Part shown: positions 37,768-50,800 of the stretch, piece after piece
How positions within the stretch are numbered: the first letter of the stretch is position 1
Layout of the letters: every line of letters starts with the position of its first letter
Origin: Oscarella lobularis
Taxonomy: Eukaryota > Porifera > Homoscleromorpha > Homosclerophorida > Oscarellidae
Direction of reading: 5' to 3'
Assembly (NCBI RefSeq): GCF_947507565.1
Contig: NC_089176.1
Coordinates: 1,550,001-1,614,000 of the forward strand
Length of the DNA stretch: 64,000 bases
Translations under genes and position numbers: made by a program
The notes under the pieces: model-generated
Told to the model about the DNA's origin: nothing
Seen by the model: only the letters and a program-made list of their open reading frames with translations
Databases searched by the model: none

Positions 37768-38566
37768 GGATAAAAGAACTGATAAAAGAAGGCATAAAGA
37801 AGGCACAGACTAGGTATAGCGTGCGCTCCGAGGCACCTAGGCAAGCCCCGGACAAGGTCCGTCTCTTTTCGAGTCTCTCGCCAAAGCACGTCAAAGCCGC
37901 TCGTCTAAGCCGACTCGGAACCGCTTCGAGAAAATGGAACGAACGATTGTCTCGGGAAAAGGAGCATCGTCGTCACCAGAGAAGAGTCTTGACGCCATTT
38001 AGCGGTGCCAAACAGAAATGCGGCGACTCAAAGCGTCTTCCTACCACCCTCTCGTAGCCTTTTCGTCTTTATCTTTGCTAAAAACGATGACAGACGTTCA
38101 GGCTACTTTTCAATGTCCGTTTATGTGGAAAAAAAAGTAGGGTAAACATGTTGTAAATTATTTTATAAAATCTACGGACTTGTGTGCCAACCTTTCTTCA
38201 GCTGACACAAGGTGGCGTACTGACTCGCTGCCAAAACTGTTATCCTCTCTATCGTTCACATGTACAGCGTGAATCAGACAATTCTCTCGTGTGAATTTCA
38301 TTCCATCTTGGCTCGTACTGCTTCGTATCACGGCCATGTGGGAGTATACATTTGAAGACTATGTCTTCTTTCGAATCTGCAGGTTAATTAACTTACCACA
38401 CCAACGCCTCTATTTCAGCTTCGCTCACTTCGCCCACTATCATGTAATCTAAGACACAAAATCTAACAGCAGCAGAAAAGAAAAGACAGAACCGTGAAGC
38501 AAATGAAGAACTGCAAAGACATTCAATTTCTAATGCTAGCAGCAAGCGGCATGTTTCAGTCTGCAT
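37768..38566. other. 3' flank of locus B, no gene recognised
   Basis: An Arg/Lys-rich open frame on the plus strand (37821-38057) lacks any domain and has no context. The rest is AT-rich and probably the 3' UTR and downstream flank of locus B. Confidence 0.5.
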
Positions 38567-38888
38567 TCACCCCATTCCTTCTACAGACCTCTGACACAAA
38601 AGAACGCGTGTAAGAACAAGATTTGCGTGATTGCTTCATCGACTAACCTTTTGTAACGCCAACCCATCACTGTTACAGCAGCAGCAGTGATGAAAATGCA
38701 CAGTATTGCTAAAGCAACGACTGCCCAATCGACGACGATAGTCTCCTCGTCCACAACAATGCCATTTGACGTGGGCATATTTGATGGCTCTGCCGGTTTT
38801 TCATACTCGATGGTGTAAGTGCCAGTGACGCGGCAGGGGATTCCGGAGAAGTGGCAAATGCCGTAATCGCACGACTGACAAGAATTAG
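38567..38888 (-). CDS. locus B C-terminus: TM helix and short tail
   Basis: Exon 38648-38888 encodes [33 protein letters not shown], a TM helix ([20 protein letters not shown]) and GWRYKR with an AAAAG|GTTAGT donor. The last exon probably begins just left of 38592 and ends at a stop near 38567-38569 or 38581-38583, depending on which of two overlapping AG acceptors is used. The tail is under ten residues in either case. Confidence 0.7.
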
Positions 38889-41800
38889 CTAAAACGATCT
38901 TGCTGCGGAAAATGCAAAGTTTCAATGACTTTAACAAACCTCGATCTTTTCCAGCAAAAGTGATTTTTACGTCCTTCGTTCCACAGAAATCTGAGCTGTT
39001 CATGTTCAACTGATAGCCTCCATTTGGAAAGACGATCGCGAGAGTTTGACTGTCGTCCCATAATCCGAAGACCGAAACGTTGTTCAAATGTTCGGGCAAA
39101 AAGCTGATTATTTTCGACAAATCGGATGGCCGGCGAACTGACGGCATATTCGTTTCGTGTGAAAATTTCAAAACCACCGTTGTTCCTGGAAGAATCCTAT
39201 CGTTTGACGCTCCTTCGACTTCAATCAAAGTCACGTAAACCTTCTATATATAGTAGAATCGCAAACAGCTATAGTGACATTTTGCAAAGCAAACCTTCCG
39301 CTTTTGAACAAACTCTGACTCTGACACTGGCTCTTCTCCTTTCAAGTCACGACGACGACGATGACGATCGCTGGTGCTTTCTTCAACGCATTCCGTTTCA
39401 TTTTGAATCGCAAACCGCGGTTTATTGTCGTTGATAGTGAGGATGTCCACATGAGATGCGGCGCTACTGCTCGCAGGTGGATTTCCGTTGTCGAAGACAG
39501 TAATTATGATCTTCCCAGTTGAGTAAAGAAAGTACAGCAGTTACATTCACGGTAGTAAGTGAATAGTCGTATACGTACCTTCCGGCCAATTTTCTCTAAA
39601 GAGGAGTCGCTAACAAATACAGTTGGCTCATCAGCCGACGAAAAGTAGAACAGCCTGCCGACCGTGCAAGCGTAGAGCTACAGGAAAAACTTCACGTTTC
39701 TAAAGCCATTGTAAACATATTGCTAGCCACCTTGCCGTCGTCCAAGCCGGTGAACGTCAGCAGTTTGCCCGAGTGATCCGGTTGATACTTAATTAATTAA
39801 AGAAATCAATGAGTTGAAAAATTTCCTGCTTCGTTTTTACTCACCATTAGGCCAGGACAAGCCGTCGATTTACGCAGATATATGAACTCAGTAGCATCGA
39901 GCTTGCCTGGGTAGTTTGCGCTGTGTACAAGTAAAAAAAGTGAGAATTAGAGAATTCGTTCTCTTCTATTTCCTTACGTCAATTCGACTGTCATTTTCGT
40001 GATGTTGTTTCCTTCGACCGAATCACTGATGGAGACGTCGTGTGCTCCACTTACGATGTGCTGCCCAATCACCTGATTTTCAACAAATCGTATTCGATCG
40101 TCTCTGCCTACACCAACACCCAAATCCAACTGCGGACTATCGTTGATGAACACGGTAGAAACAAAAACAGAGGCCGGGAGGCTAGCCGCTCCTGCTTTGT
40201 CCCACACCATAACAGCAATCTGAGGAACAATTTTCTCCGGTTCAGACGCTGTATTGCTATACGTAACAGAAAGCAGTATCTGATGAAATACAAAGTAAAG
40301 TAAGCAAATAGATGATGAACAAGACGTTTTACCTCTAGATACGCCGCAAACGACGCAATTCCGCTCAAAGAGACGCTCGATGTGCCCTGTCCAGTTACGG
40401 TGACTCCGTGACTATTGGCTTTGCTCACGTCAACCAAAACGACGTCACCAGTGCGAGTGGTATTGAATGAAAACGTCGCATTTCCAGCATAAAAACTATC
40501 CACGTCAACCAGAATGGTATAATTTGGTAAGATTTTTACAGGCGATCCGTTTTCAGTGAAAGTGATCGAATGAGATCTGTCGGCAAGCGAGGCAAATTGC
40601 AGAGGCTGACTCGGGGGCGTGAATCGAAGAACAGGCCCATCGCTAATAGGAATGACAAAGATTTGAATCGCTGCCGGAGAACTGCGATTCTGGCCATCGT
40701 CCACAGTAATGTAAGCCATTCTATAAGGGAATCAAAATGACCGAACGAACTTTCGATGTTGGAGTTTTCAACCTTGAGTCTGATGAAAGATTCACAGGAG
40801 GACTGAGATTATTGACAAAGCCCAATGACGACAGGATCATCTCGTAAATAGAGATATTAGCTGCACCAGAGAGAGTCTACATAAAACACGGTGTAGATGC
40901 AATTAAGTCAATGCAGCAATTAATTTAACCCACCAAAGTTTGATAGTTGTCTTGACTCTGAACCGCTATGCCGGCGTCAGCAGCGGTTGACTTATTGAGA
41001 ACCAAGGCATCCCCGCTATGACCATCGACCAGTAACACCGTTGCTCTTCGGAGAAAAAAGGGCAAAGTAGAGCAATGCTTTTAAAGCCTTGCAATTTAGA
41101 GACACCTTGCCATTGTTGCATCGTTGATGTCTGTTATGTTGACGCCATCCGATAAGAAACTGGGAGGGTGTCCTTCAGTGTATGAAATTGTTGCCATTTC
41201 AGCTTGAAAGAATCGTACCACGGGAGCGACGTTAAAGTCAATTAGTCTTATGCTAGCAGGAGAGTATGATCAATATAAAGAAAAGAACACATATTTTTGA
41301 GCGTACAGGACTTGTTTCATTGTCGTAAATATTCCGTCAAAAACAATAAAGTCAATATAGACGTCGTCAAGACCTTCAAACTCTGGCTCACTAGTTTAGA
41401 ATAATAGTTACCGTGAAACCGAAATTTGAAGATTTACGAATTCGCGTAAGTGACGTTATTGAGCAGAGCTTGGAAAACATCAGTGGTCGCATTTCCAGTT
41501 AAAACAATTTCTTTTCCCGATAGTATTTCCTTGAAAACAAATTTAAATTAACGATACAATGACTGAAAGAGCTCAAAACATTTACTTCCGACTTCACTAG
41601 TGCTGCAGTGTTTTTGATCGCCAAAGACCCACTTCCGCCAGAACGAATTTTTATTGTTGCTGCTTTTAGAAGATGGCTGCAAAAAAATTGCAACTGGTAG
41701 GTTAGCCCAAAGAAAACAGCAACGTTTTACAATGTATGATCTGGGTCGGTTAGGTTAAGCGAGTTGCTCGTGACGTCAATAGGCGTTTGGCTGCCTTCTT

Positions 41801-44800
41801 CGTAGTGTGTAACTGGTGCTATAAGAAAACATTAGAGTTATTATTAGAGTCGTGACGTTGATCAACAAATTGAGAAAATGTAAATTTGTACTTCCTATCG
41901 TCAAAACCGGCGGGTCGTCGTTCTCTCCGACAAATTGGACGGTGACGCCTACAACGGGCGCTGAATACCCATTTGAATCGATGACCGTGATCAGAAAAAG
42001 TCTAAACAAGATGAAGTCAGCCGAGAACATCAGTACATCGTTCACCCTCAACGTACTTTGGATTAAAATCAGGACTCCTGCTAGAGCTGAAGTACCCCAA
42101 GCTAAGAAGGACATGAGTCAAATTGGCTGGACTCGCTCCGCGTACAACTCTGATCCCTTCACTAAATACAAGTTTTTCTATCAAAATGAAAGCAACGGTT
42201 GCCACATACCTGTCGGATTCCGTAACAAATTGAACAGTAGAAATTCCGTTAATTTTGCTTCTTTCCTCAAGTGTCAGTTTGTTGAAAGAGACTGCAGTAC
42301 CAGTGGAGAAGATTACCTGCGAGAGAAGAATGAAGAAATGAAAAGACAGAAAAGAGAAACGCACCCTTTCTCCCAGACTGTCCAAAGGATTAGTCAATTC
42401 CACGACTACTTCTTTCCAGTCCTTAAAAGTTACGTACAGTTAGTTAGACCTTAAAAGCGTTCTCACGGTACCTCATTGCCAAACGCGGAAGCGTCCAGGT
42501 TCTTCCTTCTAGGTGCCAACAGGACGATCGTATTTGCCTCGCGGTAACGGACTGTACGATTAAGGGTCGTCTTGTCGGCGACGTTGAAATCGACGGCGAC
42601 GTGATTGCAATCGCTTCCTGCTCCCCGCTTGCCCGTACATGTGAATAACTCAACAATGTTGCAAGTGTCGCTGCATCCGTCAATGTCATTGCCTGTGCCA
42701 TTCAGAGTGTCGCACTCCTCAAAGAATTCTCGAATTCCATTTCCGCAATTGAAGCACTCGCTCGAGTTGTCGAATTCAGCGTTAACTGGACACTCAAAAC
42801 CGTCGAGTATAGTGCAGCTGAACGATTCGCAGCCGTAGCCGTCCAATCCGGAATCGCAATCTTCGCCGGGAACGCGTATTCCATCACCGCAAGTCTTACT
42901 GTAACAAACCGTCCGTTCTCCCACAGGAGTCCGGCAACCGAAGCCCTCTTCAAGCTTGCAAGTAGCTGAGCATCCATCACCGGAAACAGTATTGCTATCG
43001 TCGCATTCTTCGGAATCAATTCGGAGAACGCCATCGCCGCATACGGGACAATTAACCGTGACGTTAGTTGCCAGCTGCGAGGCGTTTACTTGGCAAAAGT
43101 TGGCAAGACTTATAGCATTCGTGCCGTTGCTGATGATCCCAAAAATCCCGGAACTTTCATTGACAGCACGACGAAACCTATTTCCGCCGCTCTTTCGCCG
43201 ATTTTCGCACTCCAACAAAGCATTGCTGCTTAGATGCAAAGAATCTCCAGTTCCAGAATTTAAAGCGTCAAAAAGTGATTTTAGCAGATCGATGGCCGAT
43301 GATCCAACATTTTGCACTTGGTCAATCGTTCCGCATATAACGAAACCTTCATCTTCTAAAACAGATCTGAGTTCCAATACATTTGCTTGCTTATTTTCGG
43401 GACACGATCGCACGATGCGAAGAACAGTGGCAAAGTTTGCATCTCGGTACGTCGACGACATCGCCAAGATATTGCGTAAGTTCAATGCATTATCCTTGGA
43501 AACGTTCACGTCACACAGGTTGCTCTTTTGTATACAGTCTCCATGGTTGGTAAAGAGACGATTGTCTACGAGACGGCACTCTTCAGCAAATGGTGGGACC
43601 GTACGATTGACACCATAAACATCGGCAACAGTGCTGCTCGTCAGATTGGCGAGGCAAACGGACACGTCAGAAAGCCAAGTGCAGAACTGACAAGCACCAC
43701 CGCCAGTCGGGCTGGCGGTGCTGGCGGAGCAAACTGGAGATAAGAACGAATCCAAATAGTTGGGCGAGTTGCAAGAAAAGACAGCTTTTGTGCAAGAAAT
43801 AAAATCCGCACATACGTCAACCTGAGAAGAACAACGAGCTTTGCCTAAAACGACATCCTTATACAAGAAATTTTCAACTGAGCACGCTTATTGACCTATA
43901 TGACAGCGCTCTCCATCGAACTCCGGGTGACACTCGCAAACGAAGCTGTCAATTTTGTCGTAACACGTTCCTCCGTTTTGGCACGGATTGGGCTCACATT
44001 CGTTGATTTCTGCGATTAGCACTTCGTTAGCTAGCAGTGAGCACAGTTACAGCAACTAACCTTTTTCGCATAAAGCGCCAGTGTAGCCAGAAAAGCAGCT
44101 GCACGTAAATCCACCTGTTAAATCAATACAAGTTCCATTTTGGCAAGAATCTGGCAAACAATCATCAATATCTGAGAAAAAGGAAGTGAACATCCTTTTC
44201 GAATTAGCGTCTAATTCCTAACTTGTTTCACAATAGCGGCCGGTGAATCCTTCGCGACAAATGCAGTTAAAATCTGCGACAAGGTCCTGACAGTTTCCGC
44301 CATTCGCACAAGAAACGTTTTCGCACTCGTTTATGTCTTAATTGAATAAATAATAATTAGCACTAAAACTATAGATAGCGACGTATAAACTCACCTATTT
44401 CGCACTGACGACCTGTATAGCCCTGACTACAGTTGCATGTGAAATTGAGGAATAGATCAGTGCACATTCCGCTATTCAGACACGGATTGGGCGAACACTC
44501 ATCTGTCTCTTCGCTGCACGTCTTTCCCGTATAACCAGGAGGGCACGAGCAGAAAAAGTCGCCGCGCCGATCCTCGCATGTTCCTCCATTTGTACACGGA
44601 ACGGACTGACATTCGTTGGCCTCTATATTTTATTCGCAAAAATGTTATATTATCCTAATCTCTACTCCAATTTTAAATTTACCGTTTTGGCATTGAGATC
44701 CAGAGAAACCCATCGGGCATTGACATGTGAAAACACCAAATCCGTCAATGCACAGTGCTCCGTTCAGGCAAGGATTGGATGCGCAATCGTCAACCACTAT

Positions 44801-47800
44801 TGAGCTATGCTAGGAAAAAGACGTCGACAAAAATCTATCGCGCACCTGCACATGTTCCATTGATTTCTTCGGTGAGAAGTGGACAATCGCAATTAAAATC
44901 CCCGTCAATGTTGGTACAAAATTGCCCTACAACTGAACACGCAGTCCCATTGACATTTCTCTCCACGCACTCATTGATGTCTGCAAAAGAAAAAATTCCT
45001 GAAAAGCCTGCATGCCGTTTATAGAGACAAACCAAAGCAACTGCTGCCGTCGCTCGCAAGGCGAAAACCTTCTCTGCACGAACACTGAAAACTTCCATCT
45101 ACGTTGGTGCAATTGTGTTCGCAGTTTGCAAGTCCTTCAGTGCACTCATCGACGTCTAAAAAACAGACATGGTACAACTGCAAACAACCGTAAAAACTAC
45201 GTTTTCATGATCAAATCACCTGAGCAATTCCATTTGTTAGAGTCTAATCGAAATCCTTTAAAGCAAGTACATGTTTCGTTTCCGCTAGTCAGATTTTTCG
45301 AGCAGATCTGCTCGCAAAGATTTGAAATATCACAATTTTCAGTAGCTAGTAGACAAAGAAAAGAGAACTTAATTAAGACAATATAGCAAGAAAAAAGAAA
45401 ATAAATCATACGAATGCACGTTTCGTTGTCACTACTAAATGTGAAGCCATCAAAGCACGCGCAGTCAAAAGATCCAATTGTGTTTGAGCACACCTGATGA
45501 CAAGGTTCCATTTCTGAACACTCGTTGATATCTAAACAACATATATTTACAGACGCTTGCCTGAGACCAACCCCAGCAGTATACCAATGCACTCCGTTTG
45601 ATTCGCTAGTCGAAAGCCTTTTTCGCAATCGCATCGGAAAAAGGGGACTTCATTAATGCAAACTTGGTCGCAGTTGTCATCATTTTCTCCGCATTCGTCA
45701 ATATCTTTGCACACAAAAACTAATGAAACAGAGAAAAAAAGACAGGAAGCGTTACCGTTGCATTTAGCTCCGTCGACTTCACTCCCGATAGGACAATCCG
45801 AGCAATTCGCTCCCACTCCGGGAGCCGGAACATCTGTGCAGTTCGTACCAATCGGGCAGCCCGGGTCGATGCATCCGTTTTGGTCAATGTTACAAAAATC
45901 TCCTGTCCAACCTGAAAAAAAACGTGTTCCTTACGTGCCTGCACGAACACCTGTACAAAATACATACCTGGACCGCATTCACAGTCCTCCAAGATGAATC
46001 CATCTTGGCCACCGTCCGTATCGACCTCAACGCACTCGGCTCCGTTTTGCAAAGCGCAGCCGCAGAGTCGCACAAGAGGCTCATGCTCGCTAACAGCTCC
46101 ACGACTATCATTGGCGATGATGGTAAAACTGACTGCACTGGTTCCTCTTGGAGTCCACACTAAATTGTACTCGCTACCGTCGTTTTCGAGCATGAAGTCG
46201 TTAAGAGCGAGAGATGGAGTGCGCTTAATTGCGAACGTAAAGTTATCACCGACGTCTGTGACGGTGAAACGGTACAAAGACGCAACGTAGATTGTAGCTC
46301 GAAAAGTCTCATTCCCGACGATTTGTGGGGGATTATTTTCTAAAACAGAAGCAAGATTTTGTAGGTGCCTAATCTGATATCAGCTCTTAGTACCTTGGAT
46401 TTGAGCCGCGTCTGCAACGCCGCGACGACCTTTGAGAGTCGTAAGAGCAACGTCTTCGCTGCCAGTTTCGAAGAAATCAAACAGGCATGGGAGATCGTTG
46501 TCACATTGTTCCATTTGCACATCTGTGTAGCGATCCAATACTTCATCGATGAAAATTGGTTCGTGATGGGGATTGGAGAAAGTCGACGAGTTTTGGCTCT
46601 CTTGATAGTAGAAGAGAGATTCGGCTTGCGATATTTGCCCTATGCCAAAAAAAACATAGAAAAACGGCTATTGTGCACTACTCAACTTTTGTGACTCACA
46701 AGTTTGCCCAAAATCATTATGAATAGTTCGACTCGAAGCGTTCAGGGAAATTTCTTTGCCAGAACGCGCGATAAAATCGTTTTTCCGATTTCCGTCCCAT
46801 TGACCAACCAAGCCTCGAGTATTGCCTCGATACTCGTCCGGCAAACCCATGACGAAAGACAGAAGGCCACTTCTCGCCGTTATAGTAACAGTAATATCAG
46901 ACGAAAACGACACGACAAGCGATATTGAATCATTGGCTTCTCCACGAGACACGATGACGTTGTCCAGTATCAAGACGCCGTTTGCCGCCAAATCGGAAAA
47001 CAGTTTTGAAACGTCGCGCCACGACGATCCATCGAAATAGCCAAGCGACTCTGTCAATGAAGCGTTAGCGCCATAGCAGCAAACCATCAAACGAACTTCG
47101 CTCGCCGAAACGAGGCTAACTTGTACGATAGTCGAATTTTCAGGTCCGGTTGAATTGACGGAAATTTGTCGTGACACAAAAGCCGAGAATTCTGTTGCCG
47201 ATGAATTGGTGACGAGACGCGTTCGACCTTGGAATTCGAACCGATCATCGGCCGACTTGAAAATTAGGTACTCGCCGAGTCCGTTAAACGTGTATTCATT
47301 GCCGTCCAATGTCGTGAAATGAGGATCGCCCCACGTCGAAAAGAAGAAGAGAGGAAAACGCTCTGTACACGTTGGAGGCGACGGTCGCCGTTCAAAGTAG
47401 AGATTACACAGGTCGGAGTCAAAGCAGCATCGTTGATACGGCTGCACGTCAAATTCCCTGTGACGGGTGGGACTGAAGAATGAGTGAAATCGATTGGCCG
47501 AGCCGGCGAACGGTAGCTGGGTGATCAGCGAGCCACCGCCAATCATATCGGAGAAGAATGAGATAAACGGTGATGAGATATCCGAGCGGTAGCAACATTC
47601 CGCTTGTTGGCCGTCGAAGCTGCCGAAAAGAGAAACAAAGCACAATCGGTCAGTACTTTGGTCGTCAGCAGAAGACGTCTGAATAAATCTGAAATCAGTG
47701 AACGCTTGAAATAAGGTGCACGGACACGGCTGAACGAATAGATGCCAAAACGGAAATCGCCCGTACTGAGCGATATCTTGGGAATACCAGTCGAGGCAAG

Positions 47801-50800
47801 CGCCTCGACTTGCGCATCGATTTCCCGCTAACGAAACGCGATACAAATAACGACCGATGACGTCAATGTTAGACGATGACGTGACAGACAAAACAGAGGC
47901 GGTACCCGATAGCAGATGATTGTCAAAAGTGCTCAAATCGCTGGCCGCGTATCCGACCACAGCCGGATCCTGACCAGGACGACCAATCCATTGTAGTCGA
48001 CCGTCGACTGGATAATTGAACAAAATGTATGTCACCCGTTCGTCAGTAGCAATCACGACTTGGAATGTATTGCGCTAGAAACAAGAAACATTCATTACTT
48101 TTATAAAAAACTACAGTACCTTGGCTTTCCGTACCAAGGACGAAAACTCGTCATTGAAGCCAGGTCGACCGTCTGGAACGTTTGGCACACGATCCCAAGT
48201 CGCAACGAGACACCACGTAGCGTTGAAAGTTGTACGAGCAAACGTTTGCACGTCTTCGCTAGCCCGTCGAAGAATCGGTGACGAGCGATGGCTGTAGACT
48301 TGATAGAAAACACTTCCGTCGCGACGAGTGTCGACGTCGGCCCAAAACGGTGCCGCTGTAGAAGGAAAACCCGGTCGTGGAAACCGTTCTGGAACGGCAT
48401 TGCTGAACCGCTCGTCAAAAGAAACGAGACCATTGCTCGATACCTAGCAAATAAAAAAATAAAAAAATTTCAGCAAAATTCGGATTCCATACGTAAGCAA
48501 AACGATGTTGTCTTCTTCCAAATGGGAAACAGCTTGGCAACGCTATAGAAGAAGAGAGGATGTCGTCGCCGTTTGGAAGACGACTGTCTTCCTGACCAAG
48601 ACCGTACGGATAAAGATTTCTGTCAACTGCAAGAGATGAAGTTACATTTAAGCTACGCACAAGTAGTTTTGAGCGAGCGCTGGTTAATTATGTAATGGCC
48701 AGCCCAACTTATCAGCGCGGTAGGTAAGGTTTCACAGAAGGATCGCCAAACGCAACCCTAACCCACGTATACACTTACATATTTCACAGCGGTCGCCATT
48801 GTAAAACATTTGACAGGTGCAAAGAAACGAGCCACGAACGTTGGTGCACGTCCCCCCATTATGACACGGACTAGAGTTCAAGCACTCGTTGACATCTGCA
48901 CCCAGATTACCGCAAAATGACAATTACGAATATAGAGATCATACCATTTTCGCAGTGTCTTCCAGTAAAACCAGAAGAACAAGCACAAGAATAGCGGTTC
49001 ACTTCGTCAACACAACTTCCACCATTTTGACAAGACACAGAAAGACACTCGTCAATGTCTAGATATATGTGAAAAGGATAATTTCAAGTAATTGTTAGAG
49101 CAGAGAAACGAGCTAACTTGTTTTGCAATTATCTCCAGTAAACCCGGGGCTGCACGAGCAGCTGTAATCAAAGATTCCGTCAAAACAAGTTCCCCCATTC
49201 ATGCAAGGCGTAGAGGCACAATCGTCGATATCTAACAATATTTGAGTTCGAAAGTGAGCTTCAACAAAAAGTCTTACTCGTCTCGCAGACACTTCCGGTA
49301 AATCCACTTATGCAATCGCACGTGAAACGGTTGATATCGTCTACGCAAGTTCCGTTGTTTTGACATGGCATAGAAGCGCATTCGTCAACATCTGATTTAA
49401 AAACAAAATTGGTAAGAATGACGATAACCAAAAGTTCTATAACTAACTCCTCTCGCATGAGTCTCCGGTGTATCCGGCCATGCAAACGCACTTATAGCCG
49501 TCAATGCCATCGACACAGGTTCCCCGATTTAAGCACGGAGATGACATGCATTCGTCGGGATCTTATAACGCACAAACAAAACAATAAAAAGTTAATTTCT
49601 CTTTCAGTCAGAAGATATCCTTGTACTTACTTGTCTGGCATGAATCTCCGGTGTACCCATCAATGCAAAAGCACATGTAGCCGTCAACGCCATCGACACA
49701 CGATCCTCCATTTTGGCAGGGCACAGAGACGCATTCGTCAATATCTGCATAAAAGAATAAATTCTTGTCTATTGTACATTGTATGAAGCCAGCTCACTGG
49801 TTTCGCAGACGTCTCCTGTATAGCCAGCCATGCACAGGCACGTGTACCCGTCAAATCCATCGACACACGTTCCATTATTCTGACAAGGCGTTGAGGCACA
49901 TTCGTCAATATCTAGAAGACAAAAATGACCAACAACCGATTTTTGATTCGAAAACAATCCTACTCGTCTCGCAGACAGCTCCGGTGTATCCGCTAGTACA
50001 ATTGCACGTGAATCGGTTGATTTCATCTACGCACGTTCCGTTGTTTTGACATGGCATAGAAGCGCATTCGTCAACATCTGATTTAAAAACAAAATTGGTA
50101 AGAATGACGATAACCAAAAGTTCTATAACTAACTCCTCTCGCATGAGTCTCCGGTGTATCCGGCCATGCAAACGCACTTATAGCCGTCAATGCCATCGAC
50201 ACAGGTTCCCCGATTTAAGCACGGAGATGACATGCATTCGTCGGGATCTTATAACGCACAAACAAAACAATAAAAAGTTAATTTCTCTTTCAGTCAAAAA
50301 TCTCACTCGTTTCGCAGACATTCCCAGAGAATCCGTTTGCACAAATGCACGTGAATCGGTTGATTTCGTCTACGCATGTTCCGTTATTCTGGCACGGAAC
50401 GGAGATACATTCGCCAATATCTAAACCACAAATGATTACATATATCCAATTCAACAGAGGGAAGGCTTACCTGTTTCGCAATTAACTCCGGTATGACCGG
50501 GAATGCAGTCACACGTATATTCGTTGATGCCATCAAAGCAGGTGCCTCCATTTCGACAGGGAACCGGATAGCATTCGTCAATGTCTAGGAGAATATATAA
50601 ATCTCGCCCATTATACCTTGCATAAAGCCAGCTCACCGATTTCGCAGACGTCTCCTGTATAGCCAGCCATGCAGTGACACTTATATTCGTTGATGCCATC
50701 AAAGCAGGTGCCTCCATTTCGACAGGGAACCGGATCGCATTCGTCAATGTCTAGAGAGTATATAAATCTCGCCCATTATACCTTGTATAAAGCCAACTCA

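Noticed and set aside
37821-38057. 78-codon open frame on the plus strand
   Set aside because: Arg/Lys/Ser-rich, with no domain and no partner exon, and it lies in a repeat-containing spacer. I cannot support it as a gene.
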